Source of the DNA: Phallusia fumigata
Taxonomy: Eukaryota; Chordata; Ascidiacea; Phlebobranchia; Ascidiidae
Assembly: GCA_008931825.1 (NCBI GenBank)
Contig: QXVZ01015645.1
Location: 1 to 23,774, forward strand
DNA: 23,774 nt
Direction: 5' to 3'
The stretch's first letter is position 1. Every line of letters starts with the position of its first letter. Made by a program: the position numbers and the translations under genes. This document shows positions 1 to 11,147 of the stretch, piece by piece. The notes under the pieces were generated by a model that did no database searches, had not been told where the DNA came from, and was given only the letters and a program-made list of their open reading frames with translations.

Positions 1-114
1 TGTCTGCGAAGAAGATAATAGGCGTGTTTTAGATTACCAGAGGCGACATTTCAACGGCGTTTTGCCTATTTTTGTATTTAACAATGCAGTTCTTTTTTAA
101 ATCGTCAAACATAC

Positions 115-352
115 AAAACCCGTTTCACTGACTAAAGAGTTTAAATTATATTTTAGCTTCTCGAACCTGACAATTGCTTTGTGGATTTCCTTGGCCTTTG
201 TTCGTTGTTTGACCACGTGCTGGACGTTGTTTTTCATCTGAAACTGTTCAAGCATCTTGAAGAATCTTTGTTTCCTTGCCTTGTGCCATTTTTCGTCCAA
301 ATAAACACTGAGCATTTGCTGATATCGCGCCACCTCGCGGTCATTCGTTACG
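115..352 (-). CDS. Exon of an unrecognised minus-strand gene (charged, possibly coiled-coil segment)
   Basis: The frame is open on the minus strand from 352 to a TAA at 97-99. The segment is rich in Lys, Arg, Gln and Glu (for example QQMLSVYLDEKWHKARK), alternates charged and hydrophobic residues, and could be helical or coiled coil. There is no in-frame ATG at its 5' end. An AAAG acceptor after a T-rich tract (AG at 354-353) would start it at 352 with one base completing a codon. That matches the phase-2 donor at 506-501 of the upstream exon and gives a 154 bp intron. At the 3' end it either stops at 97-99 or splices at a GTATGT donor (114-109) to a strong TTCTTCGCAG acceptor at positions 5-4. 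That second option is a 111 bp intron, and the gene would then continue beyond the window. Seen: open frame and splice motifs. Inferred: the joins. I recognise no family. Confidence 0.5.
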
Positions 353-506
353 CTTTATAAATAAAATAGTAAATTGGCATTACACGTGTGCTAACACATG
401 CATCAAAATACGTCTTTAATCAACGTGCTCCTTATTTACAGAATTATTCGGTCATTAAAACGTGTCACTTATGCCTTTTAAACTCCTCGACATAAGTAAT
501 ACTTAC

Positions 507-2148
507 ACAAACTTGTGCTGTGTGGGTTGTACAGCTACTCGTTGCGTGTCCGTGCATGTTGTCGATCTGAAGTATGCCTTTTGCGTGGTCTGCGTAGGAA
601 TTCGAGTGTTCGCTTCAGTAAGTGGCCTATCGTGGTTTTGCGCACGTTTATCCACATCTACTTTTGTTGGTGCTGTGGCAGTACGGCTTAGGATATTAGT
701 TTCGCCCTTCGTCATCGTGGTATGTTTTGAAGCGGTTTGTTCGTGGGCAATTGCTTTTTGGGTGAGCAAAACTGATCTGATTCCGTTCTGTTTCTTTACT
801 TCTGCTGTACACAATTGTATGGCGTGGCCTTCCACTCCCTTGGATGAGGCTACCTTGAAGGTTTGTGCTTTAAAGGCATCCCGTTTAGGTTTCTGTTCAT
901 TTGTATTGGCATTGCCAACAACTTTTGGGTTAACTTCAATAACGGGAGATTTGACATTATCCTTTCTTGGTTTACTTTTATCATTTCGTAGTTTTGTTTG
1001 TTCTGGAAACTGCACAGTTTTGTTGTGATTTGTATTAGCAAGTTTTTCTTGTTGGCCTGGGGTTTCAACTATCTTGGTTTCTTGTGTTGAAATCGCTTTT
1101 ATGTCTTCCTCCGAGCTCTTCTCCTTAGCACGATCTTTGTGCCGTCTATGTCGACGCCGATGCCGCCGCTGTCGTCCACTGCTCTCATCAGTCTGATCTT
1201 CCTCTTCATTGGCTTGCGACTGATTCTCCTGTGATCTCTTACGTCGGTGGTGCCTACGCCTTCGTCTTCTTTTTCTCTTTTCATCTTTCGCGTCTGCCTC
1301 CTCGTCCCGGGGTTTTCGTGCAAAACTCTCGTAAAGTTCGGTAACATTTGCGTGCTCCGTCTGACCAACACCTTCCACTGGTAACCTCAACCTGCTGAAT
1401 TCCTCTTCCCTCGTGTTTTCCTTGGTGGCGGTTGCCTTCTCGCCGTCGCGGAGAAAGGGTAGGCGCGTCCAACTTTCGCCGTTGCTTTTGTGTCGGCTGG
1501 TATCCAACCGTGTGGTATGGGCGTCCACNAACGGGAGATTTGACATTATCCTTTCTTGGTTTACTTTTATCATTTCGTAGTTTTGTTTGTTCTGGAAACT
1601 GCACAGTTTTGTTGTGATTTGTATTAGCAAGTTTTTCTTGTTGGCCTGGGGTTTCAACTATCTTGGTTTCTTGTGTTGAAATCGCTTTTATGTCTTCCTC
1701 CGAGCTCTTCTCCTTAGCACGATCTTTGTGCCGTCTATGTCGACGCCGATGCCGCCGCTGTCGTCCACTGCTCTCATCAGTCTGATCTTCCTCTTCATTG
1801 GCTTGCGACTGATTCTCCTGTGATCTCTTACGTCGGTGGTGCCTACGCCTTCGTCTTCTTTTTCTCTTTTCATCTTTCGCGTCTGCCTCCTCGTCCCGGG
1901 GTTTTCGTGCAAAACTCTCGTAAAGTTCGGTAACATTTGCGTGCTCCGTCTGACCAACACCTTCCACTGGTAACCTCAACCTGCTGAATTCCTCTTCCCT
2001 CGTGTTTTCCTTGGTGGCGGTTGCCTTCTCGCCGTCGCGGAGAAAGGGTAGGCGCGTCCAACTTTCGCCGTTGCTTTTGTGTCGGCTGGTATCCAACCGT
2101 GTGGTATGGGCGTCCACGGGCCGGTCGTGGTTTGATGGGTGTGGTAAC
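507..2148 (-). CDS. Large exon of the same minus-strand gene: Arg/His/Glu-rich low-complexity protein, interrupted by an assembly duplication
   Basis: After removing the exact 588 bp duplication (941-1528 = 1530-2117, N at 1529), one uninterrupted minus-strand frame runs from a TTTCTGCACAG acceptor (AG at 2150-2149) to a strong GTAAGT donor (506-501). It spans about 1,053 bp and 350 residues, entering and leaving in phase 2. The N-terminal third is acidic/basic. The middle has an Arg run (about 1250-1290, second copy about 1840-1879) and a second Arg/His block (about 1135-1170, second copy about 1725-1760), separated by a Glu/Asp/Ser-rich stretch. The C-terminal third is Lys/Thr/Gln-rich. Alternating basic and acidic low complexity suggests a disordered nuclear or RNA-associated protein, but no domain is recognisable. 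As written, the 589 bp offset shifts the frame (589 is not a multiple of 3). I read that as an artefact, not a broken gene. The + strand frame at 462-1028 is its antisense shadow. Confidence 0.6.
941..2117. repeat. Exact 588 bp direct duplication around a single N (assembly join)
   Basis: Positions 941-1528 and 1530-2117 appear identical when compared line by line at a constant offset of 589, with one N at 1529 exactly between them. Collapsing them restores a single open minus-strand frame. This is the signature of two overlapping contig ends placed side by side, not of a biological tandem duplication. Confidence 0.9.
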
Positions 2149-2493
2149 CTGTGCAGAAATTAATTCTTTACTGCTCAGTCACACAATGTGACGATATCAA
2201 AATGTTGCGGGATTTGATTTTCTCGCACGTGATTACAACAAAAACCTTGTCGGCTAAACGAAGAATGTTAAAGCAATGGCGTAGGCAGAAAAAAATTCTA
2301 GATCTTAATGCATACATGTTTTTTTATTTATGATATTTTGTTTAGAACATAAAGTACATTTTTCGATATTTTAACAGTGGACTTGTGCCCCCTCTGGTAC
2401 GCATGCGATCACTGCGTTAGTTAACAAAGAAAACCAATGTAGTTTTTGCCTTGCTAAACAACGCAACAACCTTTACATTTTAGTCTATTATAC

Positions 2494-2726
2494 CCTGTTA
2501 TTTTGGGCAACGCTTGGTCACCGAACGAAAAGTTTTTTGCTTCCTCAGCTATTGTAGGGTTGTCAAGTTGCAAACTGACATCGTTTGTTTCGCGTGGCAA
2601 ACCTGTTTGATGACCTGCAGTTTGTGTGGAATCGATCCACCTGTACACCTGTCTTTGTTCATAGCATCCTGTTCCGTCCATATCTGCGGGCATCGTGCTA
2701 AACACATAACCCTTTCCTCGACTCTG
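2494..2726 (-). CDS. Possible upstream exon of the minus-strand gene
   Basis: The minus-strand frame is open through this stretch with protein-like composition (for example YEQRQVYRWIDS and QLDNPTIAEEAKNFSFGD). It starts after a TTATTCAG acceptor (AG at 2728-2727) and can end at a GGGTATAA donor (GT at 2493-2492), leaving in phase 2. That matches the phase-2 entry of the exon starting at 2148, gives a 345 bp intron, and joins without a stop. If not spliced, the frame would run to a TAG at 2454-2456 and end in Cys-Cys-Val-Val. The start codon and first exon were not identified. Phase agreement is the main support. The donor is only moderate, so this remains a model. Confidence 0.35.
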
Positions 2727-2839
2727 CTGAATAACTCATTTTTCACGTTGCCCTGGTATCGTCGGGGCGGAGAGGCGCGTCTGTTTGACCAAGAGATCCC
2801 GACTCGATACAAACGCGCCCCTGTTAAGAAAACTTTCAT

Positions 2840-5800
2840 TCGTTCTCAATAGGCCGCCCTACGCACATTATTAACCGCCCTTGTGTTGCGCCAGCGGCAA
2901 AGAGCAACACGAGTAAACTTGGCCCGGCAGAATATTAATACTTTGCCTCTATTCATTCGCGCTGGGCGTTCGACTGCGGTTTTGTCAAGCCTTTGTGATA
3001 GCGACCCTTAGTGTTGCAAACAAAACAACTTTCCGTTGCGTTGAGGTTGAGTCACGCCAAATAAAGCTGTGATGTTTTTATCGCCCTGATTACTTGTCTA
3101 ATTTAGGAATAAAATGACGACTATCATAGACTGCCCTGTTTTCATAACTAACAATCACAGAGATGCAACTGAGATGTGTTGCTATGCCTGATAAAATTGG
3201 TAAAGTTTGTCCACCGGTGAACCAAACATTTAGAATCATTTCATACACAATCACAAGTTGATAAATACACGTTAAACAATTTCGAAAAGGTTCCGGCTTT
3301 GCATATCCTTTGCACCTGACTTTGTGCTTTAGTGATGACACGCTTGTACAAATAACAACTGACGAACGGGATTATTCTTCGCAAAACACACAAACACGTT
3401 TTCTTACTGTGGCAATTTCTCCATGACTTCGCTGGATTCTTCGCCCAACTGTGTTCGTTTGGTTATGTACGCTGCCAATAGAGCAACACGGAAGTCTATT
3501 TAAAGTTGAGTTCCTTGTCGACTTTTATTCTCGGATTTGCCGCCTGAGAAGTATTCGCAAACAAACGATCGGGAAAGGGGGAGAATAAAGAAAGAAATAG
3601 GGAGGCTGAGTGACGGGACGTTTCTTTTCACCTCCAACGCGCGTTAGGATATTTTTCGCCGTCTCATTCGTGTGTGTGTGTACAAAATGCGGTGGGAATT
3701 GTTGGAGGCCGTTCAAGTGAGTTACTCTCGCGGTCGGTCGGGAGCAGTTTGAATAAGGTTTTCCACTTAGGGACACACAGAAAAATTAGTTCTTTTCACT
3801 GGCGCTGTTTTGTCTCAAACATGGAACAGTTTAATTGTGTATTGTTAAAATACAACTATACCCCGACAATGTGCTTCTATTGTTAGTCCCGTGATGGGCC
3901 GGCGTGGCAGTCTTATGATAAAAAGAACGAATCAACTTTGTGAGGTTGCGTTTTTTTATTTTCGTTTGGTCAAAGTTACAGTGACGTTTTTTTATTACGT
4001 GCATTGGGGAAGTGGCTGCAAATGGTTTTTGAACAACATTTACCTCCACTAAATATCGAAAATACCGATTATTGTAAAACCGAAATATCGATACTGCTTT
4101 GATCTTATTTCATATTTCGCAAATCCCGAAACCAACGCCGGGTTCACGACTTTTTGATGAAGAAATATTTTTGACATAAGTTGCCCGAGCACAAAAACCA
4201 AATGAAAATATAAGATAAGCCTAATCTGTAGTTTTCTGAGTCGTTTGAAGTTTCACTGAAACCGCGATATTTATTACATTGGACCGTATGGTTGTTCAAG
4301 TCGGTATGGGGTTTTTGAGATTTTGCGGATGATCTACACCGTATTGCACCAACACTAATGACTTCCACCGTACTAAATATGTTAAAAGCACAAAGAGTCG
4401 ATAATTAGCACGGAAAACGTCGACAGAATTCGGCGTATTTTTCTTCAAGCTAGGTCGTTGATACTAAGCCATACTATTGCATGCAACCAGAACCAACCAT
4501 TTGTATTTGCAACGCCTCGTGCGTTCCAGAACACAACAAAACGTTTGGGTAAGAATAGAGGCTTAGCATTTATAGCAAACTGTGTGAACCGAATTTCTTA
4601 GGTTGCAGCACCGAATTTCTTGAACTTGACGTTTAGTAATTTAAAGGCTACTTCCATCAGAGTTCCTTACATGGATTAGAGTTAAACCAATGTCGTTTAG
4701 ATTTTTACTTATAGAGAAGCCAAAACGAGTCAAGAACAAATAACCTTGCCAAGGGAAGGTCAACATTTGTAAAACGTTTTCGGTCATGTGTACCCCACGC
4801 AATATTTAACGTACCTTATTTTATGCTTTATGTACATGAGAACCTGGACTTTGTACACCCCCTTTAAATCCCCAAAATAGCAACATGGCCATATTTGGTA
4901 GTTATACAATCTTTTGCTGTTGCGGAATTTTATTAATCAGGTGTCCGTTTGAATATCCTTTTCGTAATACTTCTATAACAAACGGTTCTATTTAAAGCGT
5001 CAAGTTAGCGAGCGCCCCCTTATGGTTGTCAAACACAAATAAATTCTCCACCAGGGGTCGACAGTAATGTCGATGGCAAGGATTTGCATTTGGTCCAACA
5101 GTCTGAGGTGCTCGACCTATAAAACGACGAAAACTAAATACTTGACCTATTTTCAGACACATGTCTCAGGTTTAAAACAATAAGGTTTCCGTTAAGTTGT
5201 CATAGAAATGAGTCATACAAGCAACAAACATGTTTTTCAATTTCACTTACCAGTGTTGCAATTACCGTTGAGAACTTAATTACACATTTAATTTGGTTGT
5301 TGTTAAAACATGTGGCAAGGTATAGCGTGTTATGCAACAAGAACTTGATATTAATTACTCCATGATTTATCTATAAAGCCCGTTGATGTATTCGATGTGT
5401 TTCACATGGTCGCGTAAACATATTACGTAAAAAATAGTGGTTTTGTGCCCAAAAATATGTATTTATTACATCAGCTTTTCAATGCCCTGCGTTTTTTCCC
5501 TTTAAAATTGCCGCCGTTGGCGCCTTAAAACCTTTTGCTGAGGTGACAGGGGCATAAAAACAGCTGATGTCATCGATATTATTGCATCGCCTTCTCGGAA
5601 TAACAGAACGATTTGCGGTTTATCGTCAAGTTTAATTGCTACATCTAAAGCTTCAGACCCGGCCATAAATGGGCCAGTTCGCATTCAGCAGCATGCGTTC
5701 GCTTCTACATGTGTTTGTCAAGCAACCACAGGGCCTGTAATTACGGGTATCAACGTTGCACAATTGAATGAATCGACTTTGTTGTTCGCTTGTTTGTTGT

Positions 5801-6480
5801 TTATCGTGTTGTTCGAAAACCTCGTGACACCTGTAGTGGTCTCGAGGGGATTTTGAAGTGTTTTGGCCGACTTTTCGGAAACCTTAAACGTGGTCGCGGT
5901 GAACTTGCAAACGTTTTGAAACCAAATTTAGTGGAAATGTAGAAAATAATCCGAACCTGACTTAAGTATGGAGGCGAGAAAACTAAAATGAAAAACAACG
6001 GACGAGATTTACTTACATGTATTTTTTAGTTTAGCCCCAATAAATTTTAAGTGCTTAAATTTTCTCGCCAAACCGTTTTTATCTGCGAAGCTTTGCTGTA
6101 AACTGACCACAGAAAATAATAATTTGCATCAAAGTTTTTTTCGAAAACGGTATTCTTCGAATTTACCAAAATTTAGTAATTTATGTGCATATCCGATGGG
6201 TCTTGTTGGTTGTAGTGCTTTGTGTAATAATAAACTCGAAAAAACAATTAAAATACCTTTTGGGAGGAATTCAGCCCAATTTCTAAATAAAAAATCCGCT
6301 AGGGTTCGCTATTGGTACATGAAAAATCTTGCCTTCCAACAGAAATGTTAAGTGACGTTTTGTCCGGCAAAGCAGATTTTGTTACGTTTTTACTTGGTAC
6401 CCCTCCCGATTCAATAGCTAGATGCAAATTGGCACTCCCCAATTCAGCGGTATGCGCTTTGCTAGATTAATGCACCCTGT
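2840..6480. other. Non-coding intergenic stretch
   Basis: AT-leaning sequence with no frame longer than about 80 codons and none that resembles a protein. Minor items: a 7 bp inverted repeat GTGTTGC/GCAACAC (2883-2889 and 2904-2910), a short GT run near 3670-3680, a TATCGATA octamer at 4086-4093, a CArg-type site at 4889-4898, and an isolated minus-strand GTAAGT donor motif near 5245-5250. None of these is tied to a transcript. I see no gene. Confidence 0.6.
4889..4898. promoter_or_regulatory. Consensus CArG box (SRF-type site)
   Basis: CCATATTTGG matches CC(A/T)6GG exactly. SRF/MADS proteins bind such sites in muscle and heart enhancers. It lies about 8.7 kb upstream of the Nk4 start, alone, so function is unproven. 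A single 10-mer of this kind can occur by chance. Confidence 0.2.
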
Positions 6481-6483
6481 GTC

Positions 6484-6708
6484 TCTCGATTTTCCCTGAT
6501 TCAGCGTAGCCTCGAGTCTCTTACTTTTCTACTCCTTATACGGCATGAACGGTTGACGCGATCTTACCAGGAAAGAACAGAGCGATGATTTCGACNTCTC
6601 GATTTTCCCTGATTCAGCGTAGCCTCGAGTCTCTTACTTTTCTACTCCTTATACGGCATGAACGGTTGACGCGATCTTACCAGGAAAGAACAGAGCGATG
6701 ATTTCGAC
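6484..6708. repeat. Exact 112 bp direct duplication around a single N (assembly join)
   Basis: Positions 6484-6595 and 6597-6708 match base for base by eye, with N at 6596 between them. Same signature as the other three N junctions. It falls in non-coding sequence upstream of the TATA box at 6911. Confidence 0.88.
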
Positions 6709-6910
6709 TGCGGACTCTCTATCGCATGCCGTTGCAGATTATAAGCGGGACCGTTTGTGTCAGACACCGCTCGTGGTCGTAATGGTGGCCCGGCAACATT
6801 TAATTTCGCAGCCACGCTGGCTTGTTCGGGCGATCTGACATAAACAGACGTTATGCCGCTAAATGGCGTGCGTATCAAAGGCGGCAATTATCAGCTGCCG
6901 CGGGAGTGAT

Positions 6911-6918
6911 TATAAATA
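6911..6918 (+). promoter_or_regulatory. TATA box (candidate core promoter)
   Basis: TATAAATA lies in GC-richer surroundings (GCCGCGGG upstream, CGCGCGC downstream), the usual look of a TATA-driven core promoter. Transcription would start near 6940. It is followed within 50 bases by a short ORF (6958-7086) and at 7338 by a consensus 5' splice site. No transcript evidence is available from sequence alone. Confidence 0.35.
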
Positions 6919-6957
6919 CGCGCGCTGGTCTAAGCTTGAAGTCTGTGGCGTCAGCAA

Positions 6958-7086
6958 ATGAAAGATCTGATCGCGTTTCTTAGCTTCGCCGTCGGGAGAT
7001 GCGCTGTGCAGACACTGTCGGAGCCGCTTTACTTGCTTAGCGGTGTGTTAATTGTCATTTGCACGCTGAAGAGGCGACATTCGTGA
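6958..7086 (+). CDS. Candidate small ORF, 42 residues, hydrophobic with a basic tail
   Basis: This ORF is too short for a 60-codon cut-off. ATG at 6958 is the first ATG after the start site expected from the TATA box at 6911, and the frame runs to TGA at 7084-7086. The product begins MKDLIAFLSFAVGR and has a C-terminal hydrophobic stretch (about residues 26-37, LLSGVLIVICTL) followed by KRRHS, which is compatible with one short membrane span and a positively charged cytosolic end. The context at -3 is C, not a strong start. It could equally be an upstream ORF in a 5' leader. Only the arrangement with the TATA box and the downstream splice donor raises it above chance. Confidence 0.2.
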   Translation: MKDLIAFLSFAVGRCAVQTLSEPLYLLSGVLIVICTLKRRHS

Positions 7087-8640
7087 CCACACACCGTGTT
7101 CTGTGTATTGCCTAACCGCACTACATACATTCGTTTTTGTCTGAAAGCTCAGTTTAGCTCTGCTACGTCTGTGTAAACTATTCGTTAGTTTTATGTTTAA
7201 CTTTCAAAATGCTAATAAAAAATCGCTAATGATAGTATAGAAGCGGTTCCTTTAACGTCCACCGAATATATGTAACTTGAACAACATTATCGGCAATCTT
7301 CTCCTTGTGTGTAAATTAACTGGACATTTGATGCTATGGTAAGTAACTTTTGTTTTTGCCAATTCCTACATATGCCGCCAAAACGAGCACAGTGAAAACT
7401 TTTCACTGTAAAGTTTTAGTTTGTAACACGTCGCTGTACCAGTGCTCTGCAGAGGCAGCGATAGTGACAGCGGGGCAACAATGGAACCAAAAAGCAAAAG
7501 AAATACAAGACGCGGAAAGTAACTATTTACCGATTCGTATCATCTCACATCAAATTACCCTGTCGCCGCTAGATGCCGCTGTGTCGCTCGATCCTGGGGT
7601 TTGTGAAACAGGAGCTTGTCGACGCGTGCAGTGTCAACATTCGCCTCACGCTCTTTTGTCGCGTTAAAATCATCGCGCGCCCTAATGTCTGGAATCGTCG
7701 CCGCTTCCCACGGGAATCTCCATGTCGCTGTTTTTTCTGATTCCCCCTAAACTTTTAAAGGTTGCCTGAAAAAACATTTGGGAAAGTTTATGCATCGAGT
7801 TGATGCGCCGAAGAATCTTCGCTCATCGTGCAGAACATGACCTCAAACGTGACGCCCTTTGGACATCAAATTTAACATGTTCTGCTTGACCTTTCTTGAC
7901 CACCACTGGACACACTTCGAACCGCTTACGCAAATTAAATTGTTTTCGCGCAAGGAATATTTAGTTAGCAAGGAAGAATTTAACTTGCCGTCGATCCTTG
8001 ACCAGAGAAAATCAAGCTATCCCCATAATGCATGCCGAAATACTACAAAATCAGTCAACTGCTATGGCTTGCAAGGAACAAGTTGTTCGAAAATAGTATG
8101 GTCATGATCGTTTGAGAGCCCGTTTTACGACGATGCAAATCAAACGCGCCGAGTTATTTAAATCGATGCACGCGTACAGGCGTCATCACTGAGGTAATGT
8201 TCCATCGGAAGCCACGCCTCCAAGCAATAGAGGCGAACATGGCAGTCTTGGTTGCTTTGTGTTCTGCTGTGGCGTCGCAACAAATAGAAATTACACCCGT
8301 TGTTCAAGTGCTGTGACGCAATGAGCTTAATTGCTGATGTCATCGCACGTCGAAGTCGTTCTGTGGCATCGGAGGCGACTTATTTGTGTTAGTCCAACTT
8401 AATTAAGGTCCTACAAATTCTCGCCTTGACAATTACGCCGAAGCTTGGTTCGGCTAGGTATTTCTTAAATTACAGGCGTCTTTCGGCGAACGCCAACTCT
8501 AACGCATCATCATTCGATCGACTGGTGACAATGCGCGCAATCACATCCGTGAGAAATCTTTTTTTTTATTTGTTACTGTTGGCTTAATTTTAGGCTTCAA
8601 TTCATAGCAATATGAATACCCCGAGGCCCCAGGGTAAACG
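7087..8640. other. Non-coding intergenic stretch
   Basis: Mixed-composition sequence without a convincing gene. Open frames of about 80-105 codons near 7350-7667 and 7859-8107 (+) lack recognisable features and are treated as chance. A TCAAGTG core (an Nkx half-site type) occurs near 8304. I see nothing else supportable apart from the splice donor noted at 7338. Confidence 0.5.
7338..7343 (+). other. Consensus 5' splice site (GTAAGT) downstream of the TATA box
   Basis: CTATG|GTAAGTAA is a near-perfect donor. With the TATA box at 6911 it would define a first exon of about 400 bases, ending at 7337. A possible partner acceptor is the TTTTCAACAG at 13548, next to the Nk4 start. That would make it a distal 5' exon of Nk4, but this is inference. 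Confidence 0.25.
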
Positions 8641-8647
8641 GTATTTT

Positions 8648-8845
8648 GCTAACATATTTCGTCGATTGCAAACAATTTATGTATTTCCCAAACAAGCACC
8701 CGCAATTTGTACAGTGTAAAATTCAGTTTGTAAAATTATAATCTGTCGATCTTTGAATTTGCGAACATATTCCATCCACTATGAACAATTTCCATTATTT
8801 CTCAAACAAGCACCAGGAACATGTGAAGAAATTTAACTTGTAACT
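8648..8845. repeat. Degenerate two-copy tandem repeat, period about 113 bp
   Basis: The segment from 8648 and the one from 8761 align along about 85-90 bases: GC(T/G)AACATATT..., then AACAATTT, then CAAACAAGCACC, then ...GTAA. They share long identical blocks with scattered substitutions. Unlike the N-flanked duplications this is old and diverged, so it is a genuine genomic repeat. Just downstream the 13-mer ATATGTTTTAAGT occurs twice (8861-8873 and 8900-8912). No coding capacity. Confidence 0.55.
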
Positions 8846-10464
8846 TGCCCCTTTTTTTCAATATGTTTTAAGTAACCTGGCATCTTGCAGATATGTTAAA
8901 TATGTTTTAAGTGTGTCTCAGTGAAAACGTTTCAGTTGATGAGAGTCAGAACTACAACGTAGATGTTGGATGTTTCATGTGAACATTGTTAGACGTAGAG
9001 CGCTCTGTGGGCGTTTGACTTAACCGTTTTCCATAAGTTTAAATGATGCTTACGATTAAAGCTTTCCCGCCTCTCCGCGTAACTGGCAGCATTTCAAACC
9101 TGGACACAAATTTCCTTTTGTGACGGAACAGATATGAAATCACGCCTCAACGTTATTCGTTAGGCAGATATCATCACCACCTTTATCAATGCTGAACATC
9201 AGGCGTACTCGTTCCCATACACAAAGTTCCGGGACGCCGGGAGCCATCGCAAACCATCAGTCAATGCACCAACGCGACTCACCAGATTGACAGTCGCTTA
9301 TGAACGCTGACGTGTCGGGGAGCCTTAATCTCGCGACGTATCCGACTCAATGTACACAACGAACAGAATGAAAAGGGGCAATGAACAGCCTGATGCGATT
9401 ACGCGCCTGTTTTCACCCCGCTTCTGCGCGTTTGCGACCTTTTTCTCTCGCCTTCCAGGAGCTAAAAATACGATCGACAAGCCAGAATAAGCGGCCCGGC
9501 CGTCGAACACGCTCGGACCTCGAAGGGGCGTTGAGACAACACGCGGTGAGCGGCGAACACTGCGGATTGTGATCCTACGACAAAGTGATCTTATGCCGGT
9601 GCTTAAACAAATAAACCAAGATCGAAAACAACAACTACGCCACAATGACGCATCGAAGTGATCCCCTTGTCGCCTTCGCTGAGCGACAATGCTTACTTTC
9701 CGCGCGATTGTCACAGCGCGCGTTTTCATGTCGATTCGTGAATTTCACACACGTTTATCAGACTTTCGCGCCGAAATAAGGGAATGACAGAAAGCAGACG
9801 CTCATGATTCAATATTGCCCTTTTACGCTGTTGTCGCTAAATATAGTGACATAGTTTAAACGTACTGACATACACCTTACTATATTGCATAGCTTCCGGA
9901 ATAATGTTATGTCTTTTGTTACCAATTTACAACAAGGGCAAAAACATACAACCTCGATCCAATAATTGTGCCAATAACCTCGTCCTGGTTGTTGATTCAG
10001 TGCTATAGTGTCGTTATAGTGTCATGTTTTTTTAAGTAAAATAAACTTGTATAAATGTTTTTCATGTTGAATTTTAAACGCCATAGTCATTAGACTTGCA
10101 GGCTCACACAACCTACTGAATTACTCGCCCCAATCGTTTGGCCCCATATCTAATCGTCGACACACAAACAAATCCGGCTTCCGTAGTTGCACGACAGCGA
10201 CGGTGGGGTCACGCGATCCGAGCATGGCAATTTGTAAGCGTCCGGCTTCACCCGCATCCCCTTGCCCCCGGACCCAGCAGTCACCCTATCCCGCGCTGCG
10301 CTAACGTTTATGGACGCGCCGTCGAGCTCCTATTGTTCGCCCCCGTATAATACACAGACGGAATGCCGCCCCGGGGGCTCTGGCGCTGTCACACGCCGCC
10401 AAGACAATGCCTTGGCACTCGAGGATCCACTCCAAACCCTTGTTCGTTTACACAAGTTGTAATT

Positions 10465-10472
10465 TCACACCT
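10465..10472. promoter_or_regulatory. T-box half-site
   Basis: TCACACCT is the reverse complement of the AGGTGTGA T-box core. Six bases downstream of its start begins CTGACCT, a nuclear-receptor half-site type. About 3.15 kb upstream of the Nk4 start. Motif match only. Confidence 0.2.
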
Positions 10473-11147
10473 CTGACCTCGCAACCGCTACGTCATCTCC
10501 TTATCGCGAGGCAGGCCTCACGATAGCAGCTTCTGCGTTGTAGTGCTTGGCCTCTGCGGTCTGGTACAAATCGATGGGCTTCAAGAATAATGGCGTTGCG
10601 CTAACGCGATGCAAACAGAGATACCGGTTTTTGTACACATTCTCAGGATTTTAATGTTCCGGTTGGAATGACACCGTGATTGAGTGTGTCTGTGTTCAAG
10701 TTATTTGTTCCCTGTACATTGAGCCGGTTTAGTGCATGATTCTATACATATGTACTTCCTTTATTCGTTGCCGTGTGATAGTAAAATGGCGCCTGTGCAA
10801 CTTATTTCGTTTTTTTTTCAAAAAAATACATGTTCTATCTAGAAACGGTCATCGTAGCTTGACTGTCGGTGACTAACAACGGCAAACCAATCCATCACAC
10901 ATAAATGGCGCGTTCAGGATTTTTCGGAAAATCCATGCCCAGTGACATCATAAGACATTATGACGAAAGCCTTTAAATGTGAGTATTTTGCTGTTTATGC
11001 TGGATGTTATTCGACGATGGTGTCACAATTTTAATGATGACTAACACCGTATAAAACCCGCTAAAATTGGATTCGCGTTGATTTTAAAACTGCTAAGCTA
11101 ATCATAACTGACACGCGAATTATAATCAAAAGCGCGTGGTCATCAAA

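Noticed and set aside
462..1028. 188-codon + strand open frame
   Set aside because: Antisense to the minus-strand exon. Cys/Val/Phe-rich translation is what the reverse complement of a Lys/Gln/Thr/Glu-rich coding strand gives. No splice support.
941..2117. Biological tandem duplication or pseudogenisation of the Arg-rich exon
   Set aside because: Perfect identity, an N exactly at the junction, three sister junctions in the same window and restoration of the frame on collapse all favour an assembly artefact.
2454..2465. Cys-Cys-Val-Val at the end of a minus-strand frame, resembling a prenylation box
   Set aside because: The frame most likely splices out before this point (donor at 2493). The rest of the protein is not a small GTPase, so the four residues are probably chance.
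6045..6060. Short palindrome TTTAAGTGCTTAAA
   Set aside because: Six-base stem with a two-base loop in AT-rich sequence, expected by chance.
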